Source of the DNA: Caulobacter sp.
Lineage (GTDB): Bacteria > Pseudomonadota > Alphaproteobacteria > Caulobacterales > Caulobacteraceae
NCBI GenBank assembly: GCA_030683005.1
Contig: JAUXMY010000016.1
Coordinates: forward strand, 1-40,034
Length of the DNA: 40,034 nucleotides
Reading direction: 5' to 3'
A program made the position numbers and the translations under genes. This document shows, piece after piece, positions 1 to 7,182 of this stretch (position 1 is its first letter; each line of letters opens with the position of its first letter). The notes beneath the pieces were generated by a model. It worked only from the letters and a program-made list of their open reading frames with translations, searched no databases and had not been told where the DNA came from.

Positions 1-137
1 CCTCCCCCTCGTGGGGAGGGACAGGCCGGCTTGCCGGCCAGGGTGGGGCAAGCAGCGGCTGATCACATCGCTAAGTGACCGGCTTCCCCGTACCCCACCC
101 GGTCCCTTCGGGACCACCCTCCCCATGAAGGGGAGGG
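1..137. repeat. Intergenic paired-palindrome repeat, family B copy 1
   Basis: Two short hairpins face each other across a spacer. The left unit starts with a CCTCCCC..GGGGAGGG palindrome followed by a GGCCGGC..GCCGGCC palindrome and AGGGTGGGG. The right unit is CCCCACCC, GGTCCC..GGGACC, then CCCTCCCC..GGGGAGGG, the same order inverted. This is the layout of copies at 30064-30216 and 39659-39831, with more sequence drift. The left edge is the window edge, so the element may extend further. It is REPIN-like by architecture; mobility by a RAYT transposase is an inference. Confidence 0.6.
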
Positions 138-151
138 AGCAGGAGAACCAG

Positions 152-185
152 GGCCTCCGAGGGAAACCTCGGGGGCCTTCTTCTT
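152..185 (+). terminator. Rho-independent terminator of an upstream plus-strand gene
   Basis: A stem GGCC-T-CCGAGG, loop GAAA, CCTCGG-G-GGCC is followed directly by TTCTTCTT. This is an intrinsic terminator on the plus strand. No gene ends nearby inside the window, so it probably serves a gene left of base 1, or the element at 1-137 was inserted between that gene and its terminator. Confidence 0.65.
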
Positions 186-202
186 GGGCGCTGTGAAGCC
201 CT

Positions 203-296
203 GTCCCTTCGCGCTCCTCAGCATGACGAAAGGGGTTTGCGGTCCACAGCGTTCGTCATCCTGAGGAGCGAGCGCTTCGCGAGCGTCGCGAAGGAC
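203..296. repeat. Inverted-repeat element, family C (TCGTCATCCTGAGGAGCG type)
   Basis: The right half at 253-270 reads TCGTCATCCTGAGGAGCG and is followed by a GCGCTTCGCGAGCG palindrome and TCGCGAAGGAC. The left half at about 203-229 is its inverted counterpart with one mismatch in the core and without the internal palindrome. Similar short elements are common between genes of alphaproteobacteria. No coding function is seen. Confidence 0.55.
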
Positions 297-342
297 GCAA
301 GGCGCGTGGCATGGCTGTGGCGTTGGGACTGCATTGCGAAGC

Positions 343-386
343 GTAGCTGTCCCTCCACACCATTGGCGCTGTAGAGGGACAGCTAC
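343..386. repeat. 13-bp inverted repeat (stem-loop)
   Basis: GTAGCTGTCCCTC at 343-355 is the exact reverse complement of GAGGGACAGCTAC at 374-386, with an 18-base loop. It lies about 30 bases beyond the stop of the possible minus-strand gene 418-681 and could act as its terminator, although no T-run follows on that strand. It could equally be another dispersed palindrome. Confidence 0.5.
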
Positions 387-417
387 CCACTCACGCCGGA
401 AGCCGTCCGGTGGCTCG

Positions 418-681
418 TCAGCGATCGAGCATTTGCAAGACAACGATCAACGCCATCGTTGCGAGTACGATCACACCGATCACCGCTGCAACAGCAGGCT
501 GTCCAAGGCTGCGCTGCGGCGCCGGCGCGCGCTTCTGAGCCCAGAACCCGAGGGCAACAGACGCGCCCACGAGCGCCATCGCAGGGATGGTTGGCGACAG
601 ACGCGGCGGACCGAAAGCCAAAAGCGCGGCAGCGGCCAACAGGGCCGACAGGGCGGGAAGGAACCAGACGATCCGAAGCAT
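418..681 (-). CDS. Possible small three-helix membrane protein, unknown function
   Basis: This 87-residue reading frame begins MLRIVWFLPALSALLAAAAL and is strongly hydrophobic. Three likely membrane segments lie at about residues 4-20, 30-46 and 64-83, and a basic stretch (QKRAPAPQRS) separates the last two. The family is not recognised. The frame stays open upstream to a TTG at 792, but the hydrophobic part and the only ATG suggest 681. No good Shine-Dalgarno sequence precedes it, which lowers confidence. It would be divergent from the CAP gene at 792. The regular hydrophobic blocks argue against a chance frame, but it could still be one, since GC-rich DNA yields many alanine- and leucine-rich shadows. 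Confidence 0.4.
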   Translation of the reverse strand: MLRIVWFLPALSALLAAAALLAFGPPRLSPTIPAMALVGASVALGFWAQKRAPAPQRSLGQPAVAAVIGVIVLATMALIVVLQMLDR

Positions 682-791
682 CGGAGGAGGATTGCCGCCG
701 CAACCGTCGAACGCAACAGTCTGCTGCCCACCTTGGCTGCCCCACCAGTACGCCGTGGCTCCGCCGCGTTCGTTGGGGCATCCTGCCCCCA

Positions 792-1292
792 ATGCGCCGT
801 CACATAGCCCTCGCCCTGATCCTGCTCGCCGCCACGCCGGCCTTCGCCCAGGCCCCGAGCCTGCGCGAGACCGCCCTGGCCCTTCACAACGACGCGCGCG
901 AACGGGTCGGGGCGCCGCCGCTGGTCTGGGATCCGAAACTGGCCGCCGCCGCCGCCGCCTGGGCGCGGGAGCTGGGCCGTCGCGACCGCATGGAGCATTC
1001 GCCCTGGGAGATCCGGCGCGGGCAGGGCGAGAACCTGTCGATGGGCGCGCGGGGCTGGTTCTCCGACGCCGTGCTGATGCGCAGCTGGTTCGCCGAGGCT
1101 GATGACTACCGCCCCGGCGTCTTTCCCGATGTCAGCCGCACCGGCCGCTGGCAGGATGTGGGACATTATACACAGGCTATCTGGCGCGGCACGACGGCGA
1201 TCGGCTGCGCGCGGGGCAGCAGCCCCACCCAGGACTATCTGGTCTGCCGCTACGCGCCGCCGGGCAACATGCTCGGCCAGCGCGTGCACTAA
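792..1292 (+). CDS. Secreted CAP (SCP/PR-1-like) domain protein
   Basis: The 166-residue product starts with a signal peptide (MRRHIALALILLAATPAFAQ, cleavage after AFA or AQA). A single CAP domain fills the rest. It shows both family signatures: GHYTQAIWRGTTAIGCA at about residues 121-137 and YLVCRYAPPGNMLGQ near the end, plus the N-terminal HNDARERVGAPPLVWDPKL and a GENL motif. CAP proteins are extracytoplasmic; in bacteria their role is mostly unknown. The frame is open far upstream, but only ATG 792 gives a signal peptide. The domain call is firm; the function is open. It stands alone, 68 bases before the acyltransferase gene. Confidence 0.88.
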   Translation: MRRHIALALILLAATPAFAQAPSLRETALALHNDARERVGAPPLVWDPKLAAAAAAWARELGRRDRMEHSPWEIRRGQGENLSMGARGWFSDAVLMRSWFAEADDYRPGVFPDVSRTGRWQDVGHYTQAIWRGTTAIGCARGSSPTQDYLVCRYAPPGNMLGQRVH

Positions 1293-1360
1293 ACCCGCCC
1301 TCATAAAGAGAACCTTAGGCCCGCCGGGGCTATGTCACGGCATCCGGCCCGCCGTTCCGC

Positions 1361-2605
1361 ATGGAATGGAACTTGCGGCCGGATCGGGCAGAAGGCTTGA
1401 GGGGTTCCGGATTGGGACGCGACCTGACCATCGAGACCGTGACGCCGGCGGAGCTCTCGCCGGACGAGCTCGACCTGTGGGCGTCGTTCGTCGCCGCCGA
1501 CCCGCGCTTTTCCTCGCCCTATTTCCATCCGCGCTTCACCCAGATCGCCGGCGAGGTCGCGCCGGGCGCGGTCGTGTCGATCCTGCATCGCCGGGGCCGG
1601 GTGGTCGGCTTCTTCCCGCATCAGCGCCGTCGCGGCGCGGCCCAGCCGATCGGCGCGCCGCTCAACGACTATCACGCCGTGATTACCGAGCCGGGCCTCG
1701 AGATTCCGCTTGAAGCGATACCTGACCTGATCGGGGCCGCCTCGCTGGGCGTCACCGGCTGGAGCGGGCTGGGCGCGGAAGGGGAGGGCGTGATTGCCCG
1801 CCGGACCCTGCAGGCCGATCTGTCGGACGGCTGGGCGGCCTATGACGCCGGCCGCCGGGCGGAGTGGCACAAGTACTTCAAGGACAAGGACCGCGCCCGC
1901 CGTTCGCTGGAGCGCGACCACGGCCAGGTCACGGCCCGCATCGACGGCCGCGATCCAGCCCTGCTGGAGCGGCTGATCGGGCTGAAGAGCGACCAGTACC
2001 GCCGCTCGCGTCTGCACGACATCTTCGCCTGTGGCTGGACCGCCGACCTGCTCCGCGCCCTGCTGGCCGATACCGGCGCCGCCGACTTCGGGGCCCGGCT
2101 GGCGCTGCTGGAGGCCGGCGGCGAGCCGGTGGCCTTCGAGTACGCCCTGTACGCCGGCGCGCACTATCACTTCTGGCTGCCGGCCTATGAGGCCTCGGTG
2201 GCGCGCTACTCGCCGGGCATCCTGCTCAGCCTCGAGACCATGCGGCAGGGCAGCGCCCAGGGCTTCAGGGTCTTCGACTACGGGTTCGAGGGCGAGCCCT
2301 ACAAGAAGTACTTCTGCAACCGGTCACAGACGGTGCTGGAGGGCGTTGCCCAGCGCCGGGGCTACGCCGGCGCCATGGCCGCCGCCTTCTCCATGGCCGG
2401 CGTCGAGGCGGCCCTCGCCGCCGGGGAGCGCCTGGCGGGCGCGGGCCTCGGCCTCAGCGTCCGCCGTCGGTGGGCCTCGATCGACGCCTGCGAGACCACG
2501 GTCGCCGGCCGGGCGCGCGGCATCGCCGCCGCCGCCGCCGCCGCCCTGAACAAGACCCGCCCCCAGTCCGCCGTCAGCGCCCTGGGCGCCATGCTCTTTG
2601 TCTAG
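1361..2605 (+). CDS. GNAT-fold N-acyltransferase (CelD/BcsL or HfsK-like)
   Basis: This 414-residue protein resembles the PF13480 Acetyltransf_6 family: an N-terminal lobe (LWASFVAADPRFSSPYFHPR, about residues 40-59), a central link with PIGAPLNDYHAV, and a C-terminal GNAT lobe with HYHFWLPAYEASVARYSPG and FDYGFEGEPYKKYFCN. Members act in the cytoplasm on exopolysaccharide or cell-envelope sugars. HfsK of Caulobacter, which modifies holdfast polysaccharide, is of this type, but orthology cannot be judged here. ATG 1361 is taken as the start; a later TTG or CTG would remove a weakly conserved leader. The last 80 residues are alanine- and arginine-rich. It lies 12 bases before the cupin gene and is probably co-transcribed with it. 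Confidence 0.78.
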   Translation: MEWNLRPDRAEGLRGSGLGRDLTIETVTPAELSPDELDLWASFVAADPRFSSPYFHPRFTQIAGEVAPGAVVSILHRRGRVVGFFPHQRRRGAAQPIGAPLNDYHAVITEPGLEIPLEAIPDLIGAASLGVTGWSGLGAEGEGVIARRTLQADLSDGWAAYDAGRRAEWHKYFKDKDRARRSLERDHGQVTARIDGRDPALLERLIGLKSDQYRRSRLHDIFACGWTADLLRALLADTGAADFGARLALLEAGGEPVAFEYALYAGAHYHFWLPAYEASVARYSPGILLSLETMRQGSAQGFRVFDYGFEGEPYKKYFCNRSQTVLEGVAQRRGYAGAMAAAFSMAGVEAALAAGERLAGAGLGLSVRRRWASIDACETTVAGRARGIAAAAAAALNKTRPQSAVSALGAMLFV

Positions 2606-2617
2606 AAGGACGACCCG

Positions 2618-3487
2618 ATGTCCCTGCCGCTCGAACCGCGCCTGTTCCCGCACCAGGTCGACCAGCTCGGCCTCGCCACCGACGAGGCGCTGGCCGCGCT
2701 GCTCGACCGCTATCCGGAAGAGCTCTTCGACATCAACAGCTACAGCTATGACGACGAGGGTCAGGTCTCTCTTGAGACCGGCGCGCGCGGCCGCGCCTCC
2801 GGAGAGACGATCCTGGCGGAGATCAAGGCGGGTCGGCTGTGGGTGAACCTGCGGGACGTGCAGGACGCCCATCCGGATCTCTGGAACCCGGTCCACGCGG
2901 CCTTTCAGGCCAACATGCGCGAACTCGGCCTCAAGCCGATCAAGGCCGCCGGCCAGCTGATCCTGTCCTCGCCCGGCACGAAGGTGCCCTACCACTTCGA
3001 CGCCTCGGGCGTGATGCTGTTCCACCTGCGCGGCCGCAAGCGCCTGTTCGTCTATCCCGCCGACGAGCAGCATCTGCCGCAGATCGAGATGGAACAGGTG
3101 ATCATGCGGACCACCACCGAGGAGCTGACCTACCGCAAGACCTACGACGGCGAGGCCCGGGTCTTTGACCTCGAGGCCGGACAGGCCCTGACCTGGCCGC
3201 TCTACGCGCCGCACCGGGTCGAGAATCTGGACGTGTTCAACGTCTCGCTGTCGCTGGACTTCCAGACCTGGGAGACGCGGTTCACCCGCGGCGCCCACTT
3301 CGCCCAGGGCGTGATGCGCCGGCGCTGGGGCAGAACGCCGCCGCCGATGGCCGATGTCCCCATGGCCGCGCGCGCCGCCCTCTGGGCCGCCTCGCTGGCC
3401 ATGAAGAAGGCCAATCTGGCGGAGAACCGCATCAAGGACATCGAGCGCAGCTTTGAGCTCGGCGCCGACAAGCGGGCGGCGGCGTAG
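2618..3487 (+). CDS. Cupin-like (JmjC/FIH-type) domain protein, putative Fe(II)/2-oxoglutarate oxygenase
   Basis: The 289-residue protein carries a double-stranded beta-helix core. PYHFDASGVMLFHLRG at about residues 126-141 gives the HxD half of an Fe(II) site and PHRVENLDVFNVSLS at about 199-213 gives the distal histidine. The RKRLFVYP segment after the HxD motif is typical of FIH/JmjC cupins. Relatives hydroxylate proteins or small molecules; some databases call them transcriptional regulators. The substrate is unknown. The start has an AGAAGGA ribosome site at 2604-2610. The tight spacing with the upstream acyltransferase suggests a joint pathway, perhaps in envelope polysaccharide or lipid modification (inference). 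Confidence 0.72.
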   Translation: MSLPLEPRLFPHQVDQLGLATDEALAALLDRYPEELFDINSYSYDDEGQVSLETGARGRASGETILAEIKAGRLWVNLRDVQDAHPDLWNPVHAAFQANMRELGLKPIKAAGQLILSSPGTKVPYHFDASGVMLFHLRGRKRLFVYPADEQHLPQIEMEQVIMRTTTEELTYRKTYDGEARVFDLEAGQALTWPLYAPHRVENLDVFNVSLSLDFQTWETRFTRGAHFAQGVMRRRWGRTPPPMADVPMAARAALWAASLAMKKANLAENRIKDIERSFELGADKRAAA

Positions 3488-3591
3488 GGGCGCGAGCGCC
3501 ACATGAAGCCTCTGTCATGACCGCGAATTAAGCTGCCTTGCCGGCCCCGCGGTCCTAGCGTCTCCCCATCACGCATTCGGGGAGATCAACA

Positions 3592-4521
3592 ATGCGCGCA
3601 ATTCTGGCTTTCGGCGTCGCGAGCGCGGCGCTTCTGGCGGCGGGCGCCGCATTGGCCGCCGAGACGCGGGTGGAGATCAAGGACGCGGTCGCCCGCGTCG
3701 TGATCGTTCCCGAAGCCCGGTCCGATGTGAAGGTGTCCTTCAGGACCACCAATGCCTCGCTGCCGTTGACGGTAAGGGTCGAGGGCGACAGGACGATCGT
3801 CGACGGCGACCTGGATGGACCGCTCGGCAAGGGCCGGATCCGCAACTGCCGCTCGATCAACGGCGTGGCCAGCGTCGACGTCGCGGGCGTCGGCAAGGTC
3901 GCCTGGGAGGACATGCCCCAGATCGTCATCCAGGTCCCGATGGATGCCAGCGTCGGCGCCGGCGGAGCCGTCTTCGGCAGCATCGGACGCAGCGCCTCGC
4001 TCAAGCTCTCCAATGCCGGCTGCGGCGACTGGACGGTGGCCAATGTCGACGGCCCGCTAAGCGTCAACCTGGCCGGTTCGGGCGATGTGAAGGCGGGGAG
4101 CGCCGGCAGCGCGGACATCAAGGTCGCTGGCTCCGGCGATGTGGCGACCACCGGCGTGCGCGGCAAGCTGACCGCCAACGTCGCCGGCTCCGGCGATCTG
4201 GTCTCCGGACCGGTCGGCGGGGGGCTGGCCATCCGGATCGCGGGATCGGGCGACGCCGATGTGGCCTCGGTGGACGGCGACATCGACGTCAACATCGCCG
4301 GTTCGGGCGACGCGTTGATCCGCGGCGGCCGGGCCGGCGCGGTGTCCGTCAGCATCGCCGGTTCGGGCGATGTTCAGTTCGCCGGCGCCGCGACGGCGGT
4401 GACCGCCCGGATCGCCGGCTCGGGCGACATCCGCGTCGCCAGCGTCAGCGGGGACGTCAGGAAATCCGTCGTCGGCTCCGGCGATGTCCGGGTCGGCCCC
4501 TTCACCATCAACGAGGACTGA
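3592..4521 (+). CDS. Secreted GIN-domain (DUF2807) protein with GSGD repeats
   Basis: The 309-residue protein has a signal peptide (MRAILAFGVASAALLAAGAA, then LAAE) and a GIN/DUF2807-type beta-solenoid. Eight AGSGD or VGSGD turns lie between residues about 162 and 298 with a period of 18-20 residues, as expected of a right-handed beta-helix with stacked Gly-Ser-Gly-Asp turns. The region before it (residues 24-160) holds the divergent first strands and two cysteines (C86, C144) that could pair in the periplasm. Members are exported and often lie beside envelope-stress regulators; no such regulator is adjacent here. GGGGAGA at 3580-3586 is the ribosome site. Function unknown. Confidence 0.82.
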   Translation: MRAILAFGVASAALLAAGAALAAETRVEIKDAVARVVIVPEARSDVKVSFRTTNASLPLTVRVEGDRTIVDGDLDGPLGKGRIRNCRSINGVASVDVAGVGKVAWEDMPQIVIQVPMDASVGAGGAVFGSIGRSASLKLSNAGCGDWTVANVDGPLSVNLAGSGDVKAGSAGSADIKVAGSGDVATTGVRGKLTANVAGSGDLVSGPVGGGLAIRIAGSGDADVASVDGDIDVNIAGSGDALIRGGRAGAVSVSIAGSGDVQFAGAATAVTARIAGSGDIRVASVSGDVRKSVVGSGDVRVGPFTINED

Positions 4522-4527
4522 CCGGCC

Positions 4528-4558
4528 GGCCTCGCCCCCCCGAACGGGGGGTGGGGCC
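4528..4558 (+). terminator. GC hairpin after the GIN-domain gene, weak terminator
   Basis: GGCC, TCG, a run of C, loop GAAC, a run of G, TGG, GGCC forms a strong stem 6 bases after the stop codon at 4521. No T-run follows, so it may stop RNA decay rather than transcription. The rest of the gap to 4730 holds no recognisable gene. Confidence 0.4.
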
Positions 4559-4730
4559 GATCGCGCTCGCGCCTAGAGTGGTCTCGAGCGGAACCCCACG
4601 GCCCCCGTCGTGTCTTCGTCGTTCACGACCGGTCCGGGCGCGGGCTCGCCCGCCGCCGGCCCGGCGCCGTCCCTCCAAGGGCGCCCGGTCGGCGGGGTTC
4701 CGCCGCCTCCTCGCCGGAGAGCGCATAAAG

Positions 4731-4763
4731 AAAGCCCCGGAACCGCAAGGTTCCGGGGCTTTT
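4731..4763. terminator. Bidirectional intrinsic terminator
   Basis: AAAGCCCCGGAACC, loop GCAA, GGTTCCGGGGCTTT is a perfect 14-bp stem with A and T ends, so it works on both strands. It sits between the convergent GIN-domain gene (ends 4521) and outer-membrane gene (ends 4847). A frame that translates it as PEPQGSGAF is the usual false ORF over such terminators. Confidence 0.85.
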
Positions 4764-4809
4764 CGCATGACCTGCCGTCGTCCGGGGAGGAGGGGCAGGG
4801 CGGGCGAAC

Positions 4810-4837
4810 GGAGCGGCCGCCTTGCGGCGACCGCTCC
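4810..4837 (-). terminator. Strong GC hairpin after the outer-membrane protein gene
   Basis: On the minus strand GGAGCGG-T-CGCC, loop GCAA, GGCG-G-CCGCTCC forms a 12-pair stem 9 bases after the stop codon. No T-run follows; with the terminator at 4731-4763 further on, it may protect the 3' end of the message. Confidence 0.5.
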
Positions 4838-4846
4838 TGTTGCAAC

Positions 4847-5602
4847 CTAGAACGCCGAGGCGAACGGGTTGGCGCCGGCGCCCAGGTCCGCGCCCGAACG
4901 GTCGCGCGCCTTAAGGTCGCCGCCGAACGAGTAGCGCACACCGATGGTGAAGGTGTCGGCGTCCAGGTCAGCATCGTCGACCGCGGCGTGCGAGTAGCCG
5001 CCCGTCAGGCTCCAGGGCGTGCCGGCGAACTGGTATTCACCGCCCAGCCCCAGGCTCCAGCCGTCGACGTCGACACCCGCCACGTCGGCCGAGGCGTAGG
5101 CCAGGCCGGCGTCGAGGCGGAAGTTGTCGCTGACGAAGAAGCGCGCTTCGGCGCCCACCGACCAGATGTCGGCGTCGATGTCGTCGATGTTGCCGTAGGA
5201 GACGGCGCCGGCGAGCGTCACGGTGTCGAAGTACTTCTGGGCGACGCCGCTGACGGTCCACAGGCCTTCGGACCCGAGGTCGTCGTAGGAGACGGCCGGA
5301 CCGACGCGCCAGTCGGCGCCGGCGTAGGTGAGGGCGGCGCCGGCGCTGAACGACTCATCGTCGCCCAGGTCGCCGCTGGTGGTCGCGCCCGCGCCCTGCA
5401 GCGTCACAGTCCAGGCGTCGGAGGCCTTGAAGGCGACCGAGCCGTCGATCACGTAGGCCTGGCCGTCGCCCTCGAGGCCGAAGGCTTCGACTTCGACCTG
5501 CGAGGCGCTGACGCCGACGGAGCCGGTGGCGCTTTGGGCCAGGGCCGGGGTGGAGAAGGCGATGGCGGCCACAGCGGCCGTGGCGAACATACGGAGTTTC
5601 AT
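4847..5602 (-). CDS. Outer-membrane beta-barrel protein (porin-like)
   Basis: The 251-residue protein has a signal peptide (MKLRMFATAAVAAIAFSTPA, then LAQ) and then repeated 9-12-residue amphipathic strands ending in aromatic residues, for example WTVTLQGAGA, WRVGPAVSYD, ARFFVSDNFRLDAGLAYA and FTIGVRYSFGG. Acidic loops (GDLGDDES, NIDDIDADI, VDDADLDADT) lie between them. This is the pattern of a small porin or OmpA-barrel-like protein with about 10-12 strands. It has a C-terminal tail after RYSFGG, so the barrel-closing aromatic is internal. AAGGGGATA precedes the ATG as a ribosome site. Substrate and family are not identified. It is divergent from the ribosomal operon. Confidence 0.75.
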   Translation of the reverse strand: MKLRMFATAAVAAIAFSTPALAQSATGSVGVSASQVEVEAFGLEGDGQAYVIDGSVAFKASDAWTVTLQGAGATTSGDLGDDESFSAGAALTYAGADWRVGPAVSYDDLGSEGLWTVSGVAQKYFDTVTLAGAVSYGNIDDIDADIWSVGAEARFFVSDNFRLDAGLAYASADVAGVDVDGWSLGLGGEYQFAGTPWSLTGGYSHAAVDDADLDADTFTIGVRYSFGGDLKARDRSGADLGAGANPFASAF

Positions 5603-5709
5603 AGGTGGGTATCCCCTTGTGGTTGAACCGTCGGCGTCTTCGGCCGATCGGGACGGGGCACCTATGACCTCGGCGGAGTCGTCGCAAGGGAGGGTTGCAA
5701 TTATGGATG

Positions 5710-5720
5710 CGATTTAATCG
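5710..5720. promoter_or_regulatory. Short palindrome in the divergent gap
   Basis: CGATTTAATCG is an 11-bp AT-rich palindrome about 107 bases upstream of the outer-membrane gene and 70 bases upstream of the proposed S10 promoter. It could be an operator; no known consensus is matched with certainty. Confidence 0.25.
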
Positions 5721-5778
5721 AACAGGCGCCGGGCGCGCGTCGGCTTCAAGATGTTTCGCCGCCGAGGGCGCGCCGCGC

Positions 5779-5807
5779 TTGACCTTCCCGAGTCGCTGAC
5801 GTAAAGA
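5779..5807 (+). promoter_or_regulatory. Candidate promoter of the S10-spc ribosomal operon
   Basis: TTGACC at 5779-5784 and TAAAGA at 5802-5807 are spaced by 17 bases, which fits a housekeeping-sigma promoter with a good -35 and a weak -10. Transcription would start near 5814, giving a leader of about 255 nucleotides before rpsJ. A GANTC site (GAGTC, 5790-5794), the target of the CcrM methylase in Caulobacterales, lies in the spacer. It is the best candidate in the 466-base gap; no mapped start is available. Confidence 0.5.
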
Positions 5808-5820
5808 CCGCGCCTCTGTT

Positions 5821-5854
5821 GGACCGGCTGTGCACTTCGGTGCAGACGCGGTCC
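5821..5854 (+). other. Hairpin at the 5' end of the S10 leader RNA
   Basis: GGACCG (5821-5826) pairs with CGGTCC (5849-5854) and TGCAC (5831-5835) with GTGCA (5840-5844) around a stable TTCG tetraloop; GCTG and GACG form an internal loop. It starts a few bases after the predicted transcription start. The rest of the leader (5855-6068) holds further small dyads (TTTCC..GGAAA near 5878-5892, GTCCGC 5923-5928 with GCGGAC 5947-5952). Autoregulation by a ribosomal protein is possible but not shown. Confidence 0.45.
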
Positions 5855-6068
5855 GCGGAACGAACCGACCTATGGCTTTCCCTTAAAGGAAAATCGCGGT
5901 TGGGGACCAGGTCCTCGCGGATGTCCGCGTGGGCCACATTCGTTTTGCGGACGTCGCGTGTTCGGACTTCTTTCCCTCTCAAAGGGGCGGGTTGTCCGGG
6001 TTGGTCTTTGAAATGTCTAGGCACGCGGGCGCCGCCCTTCTGGGAGCCCTTTGGGAAACACGAGCGAT

Positions 6069-6377
6069 ATGGATCGTCAGAACATCCGCATCCGGCTCAA
6101 GGCCTTCGATCACCGCGTGCTGGATCATTCCACACGCGAGATCGTGAACACGGCCAAGCGCACGGGCGCCACCGTCAGGGGGCCGATCCCCCTGCCCACG
6201 CTCATTGAGAAATTCACCGTCAACCGTTCGCCGCACGTCGACAAGAAGTCGCGCGAACAGTTCGAGATCCGCACGCACAAGCGCGTGCTGGATATCGTCG
6301 ACCCGACCCCGCAGACCGTGGACGCGCTGATGAAGCTCGACCTGTCGGCCGGCGTCGATGTCGAGATCAAGCTGTAG
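6069..6377 (+). CDS. rpsJ: 30S ribosomal protein S10
   Basis: The 102-residue protein matches S10 over its whole length: start [19 protein letters not shown], the VRGPIPLPT signature and the [20 protein letters not shown] loop region. S10 sits in the head of the small subunit and, as NusE, joins the NusB antitermination complex. An ATG in frame at 6051 would add six residues not seen in the family, so 6069 is chosen. It is the first gene of the operon, 13 bases before rplC; fusA and tuf, which precede it in many bacteria, are absent here. Confidence 0.97.
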   Translation: MDRQNIRIRLKAFDHRVLDHSTREIVNTAKRTGATVRGPIPLPTLIEKFTVNRSPHVDKKSREQFEIRTHKRVLDIVDPTPQTVDALMKLDLSAGVDVEIKL

Positions 6378-6390
6378 GGAGCCGACAGTC

Positions 6391-7182
6391 ATGACTCTCC
6401 CCGCACAACGCACTGGTGTTCTCGCCAAGAAGCTGGGCATGACCCGCTTCTTCGATGAGGCCGGCCAGCACGTTCCGGTGACCGTGCTCAGCCTCGAAGG
6501 CTGTGTCGTCACCGCCCAGCGCACCGTCGAGAAGGATGGCTACACCGCCCTCCAGCTCGGGGCCGGCGCCAAGAAGCCCAAGAACACGCCCAACGCGATG
6601 CGTGGTCACTTCGCGAAGGCTCAGGTCGAGCCCCGCCGCGTCGTCGCCGAGTTCCGCGTTGAGGAAGGCGCCCTGATCGACGTGGGCGCCGAGCTCACCG
6701 CCGATCACTTCCTGGCAGGCCAGAAGGTCGACATCCAGGGCGTCACCGTCGGCAAGGGCTTCGCCGGCGCCATGAAGCGCTGGAACTTCGGCGGCATGCG
6801 CGCCACCCACGGCGTCTCGGTCTCGCACCGGGCGCACGGGTCGACGGGCCAACGCCAGGATCCGGGCAAGACGTTCGCCGGCAAGAAGATGGCCGGCCAC
6901 CTGGGTCAGGAAACCGTCACCACCATGAACCTCACGGTCTGGAAGGTGGACGTCGAGCGCGGCCTCATCCTGATCAAGGGCGCCGTTCCGGGCGCCGAGG
7001 GTTCCTTCGTGAAGGTTCGCGACGCGATCAAGAAGGCCGCTCCGGCCGACCTGCCGCGTCCGGGCGCCTTCCGCAAGGCCGGCCAGGCGCCGGTTGACGC
7101 CGCCGCTGAAGAGCCGGCGGTCGAGGAAGCCCCCGCGACGGAAGCTCCGGCTGCCGAAGCGACGAAAGAGGGCGCTGAATAA
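6391..7182 (+). CDS. rplC: 50S ribosomal protein L3
   Basis: L3 binds 23S rRNA near the peptidyl-transferase centre and starts large-subunit assembly. The protein has 263 residues. Residues 1-215 are the conserved body, starting [19 protein letters not shown] and containing the loop [20 protein letters not shown], with the glutamine that PrmB methylates in related bacteria. The last 45 residues form an alanine- and glutamate-rich tail ([18 protein letters not shown]) that E. coli L3 lacks and is common in alphaproteobacteria. ATG 6391 fits the family better than the upstream in-frame codons. Its stop overlaps the rplD start (TAATG). Confidence 0.97.
   Translation: MTLPAQRTGVLAKKLGMTRFFDEAGQHVPVTVLSLEGCVVTAQRTVEKDGYTALQLGAGAKKPKNTPNAMRGHFAKAQVEPRRVVAEFRVEEGALIDVGAELTADHFLAGQKVDIQGVTVGKGFAGAMKRWNFGGMRATHGVSVSHRAHGSTGQRQDPGKTFAGKKMAGHLGQETVTTMNLTVWKVDVERGLILIKGAVPGAEGSFVKVRDAIKKAAPADLPRPGAFRKAGQAPVDAAAEEPAVEEAPATEAPAAEATKEGAE

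Noticed and set aside
459..791. N-terminal extension of the CAP protein
   Set aside because: Only ATG 792 gives a signal peptide; the upstream part is low complexity and lies over the minus-strand frame.
4551..4850. A 99-codon plus-strand frame with PEPQGSGAF
   Set aside because: That string is the usual translation of an intrinsic terminator; the frame has no family and covers the terminator at 4731-4763.
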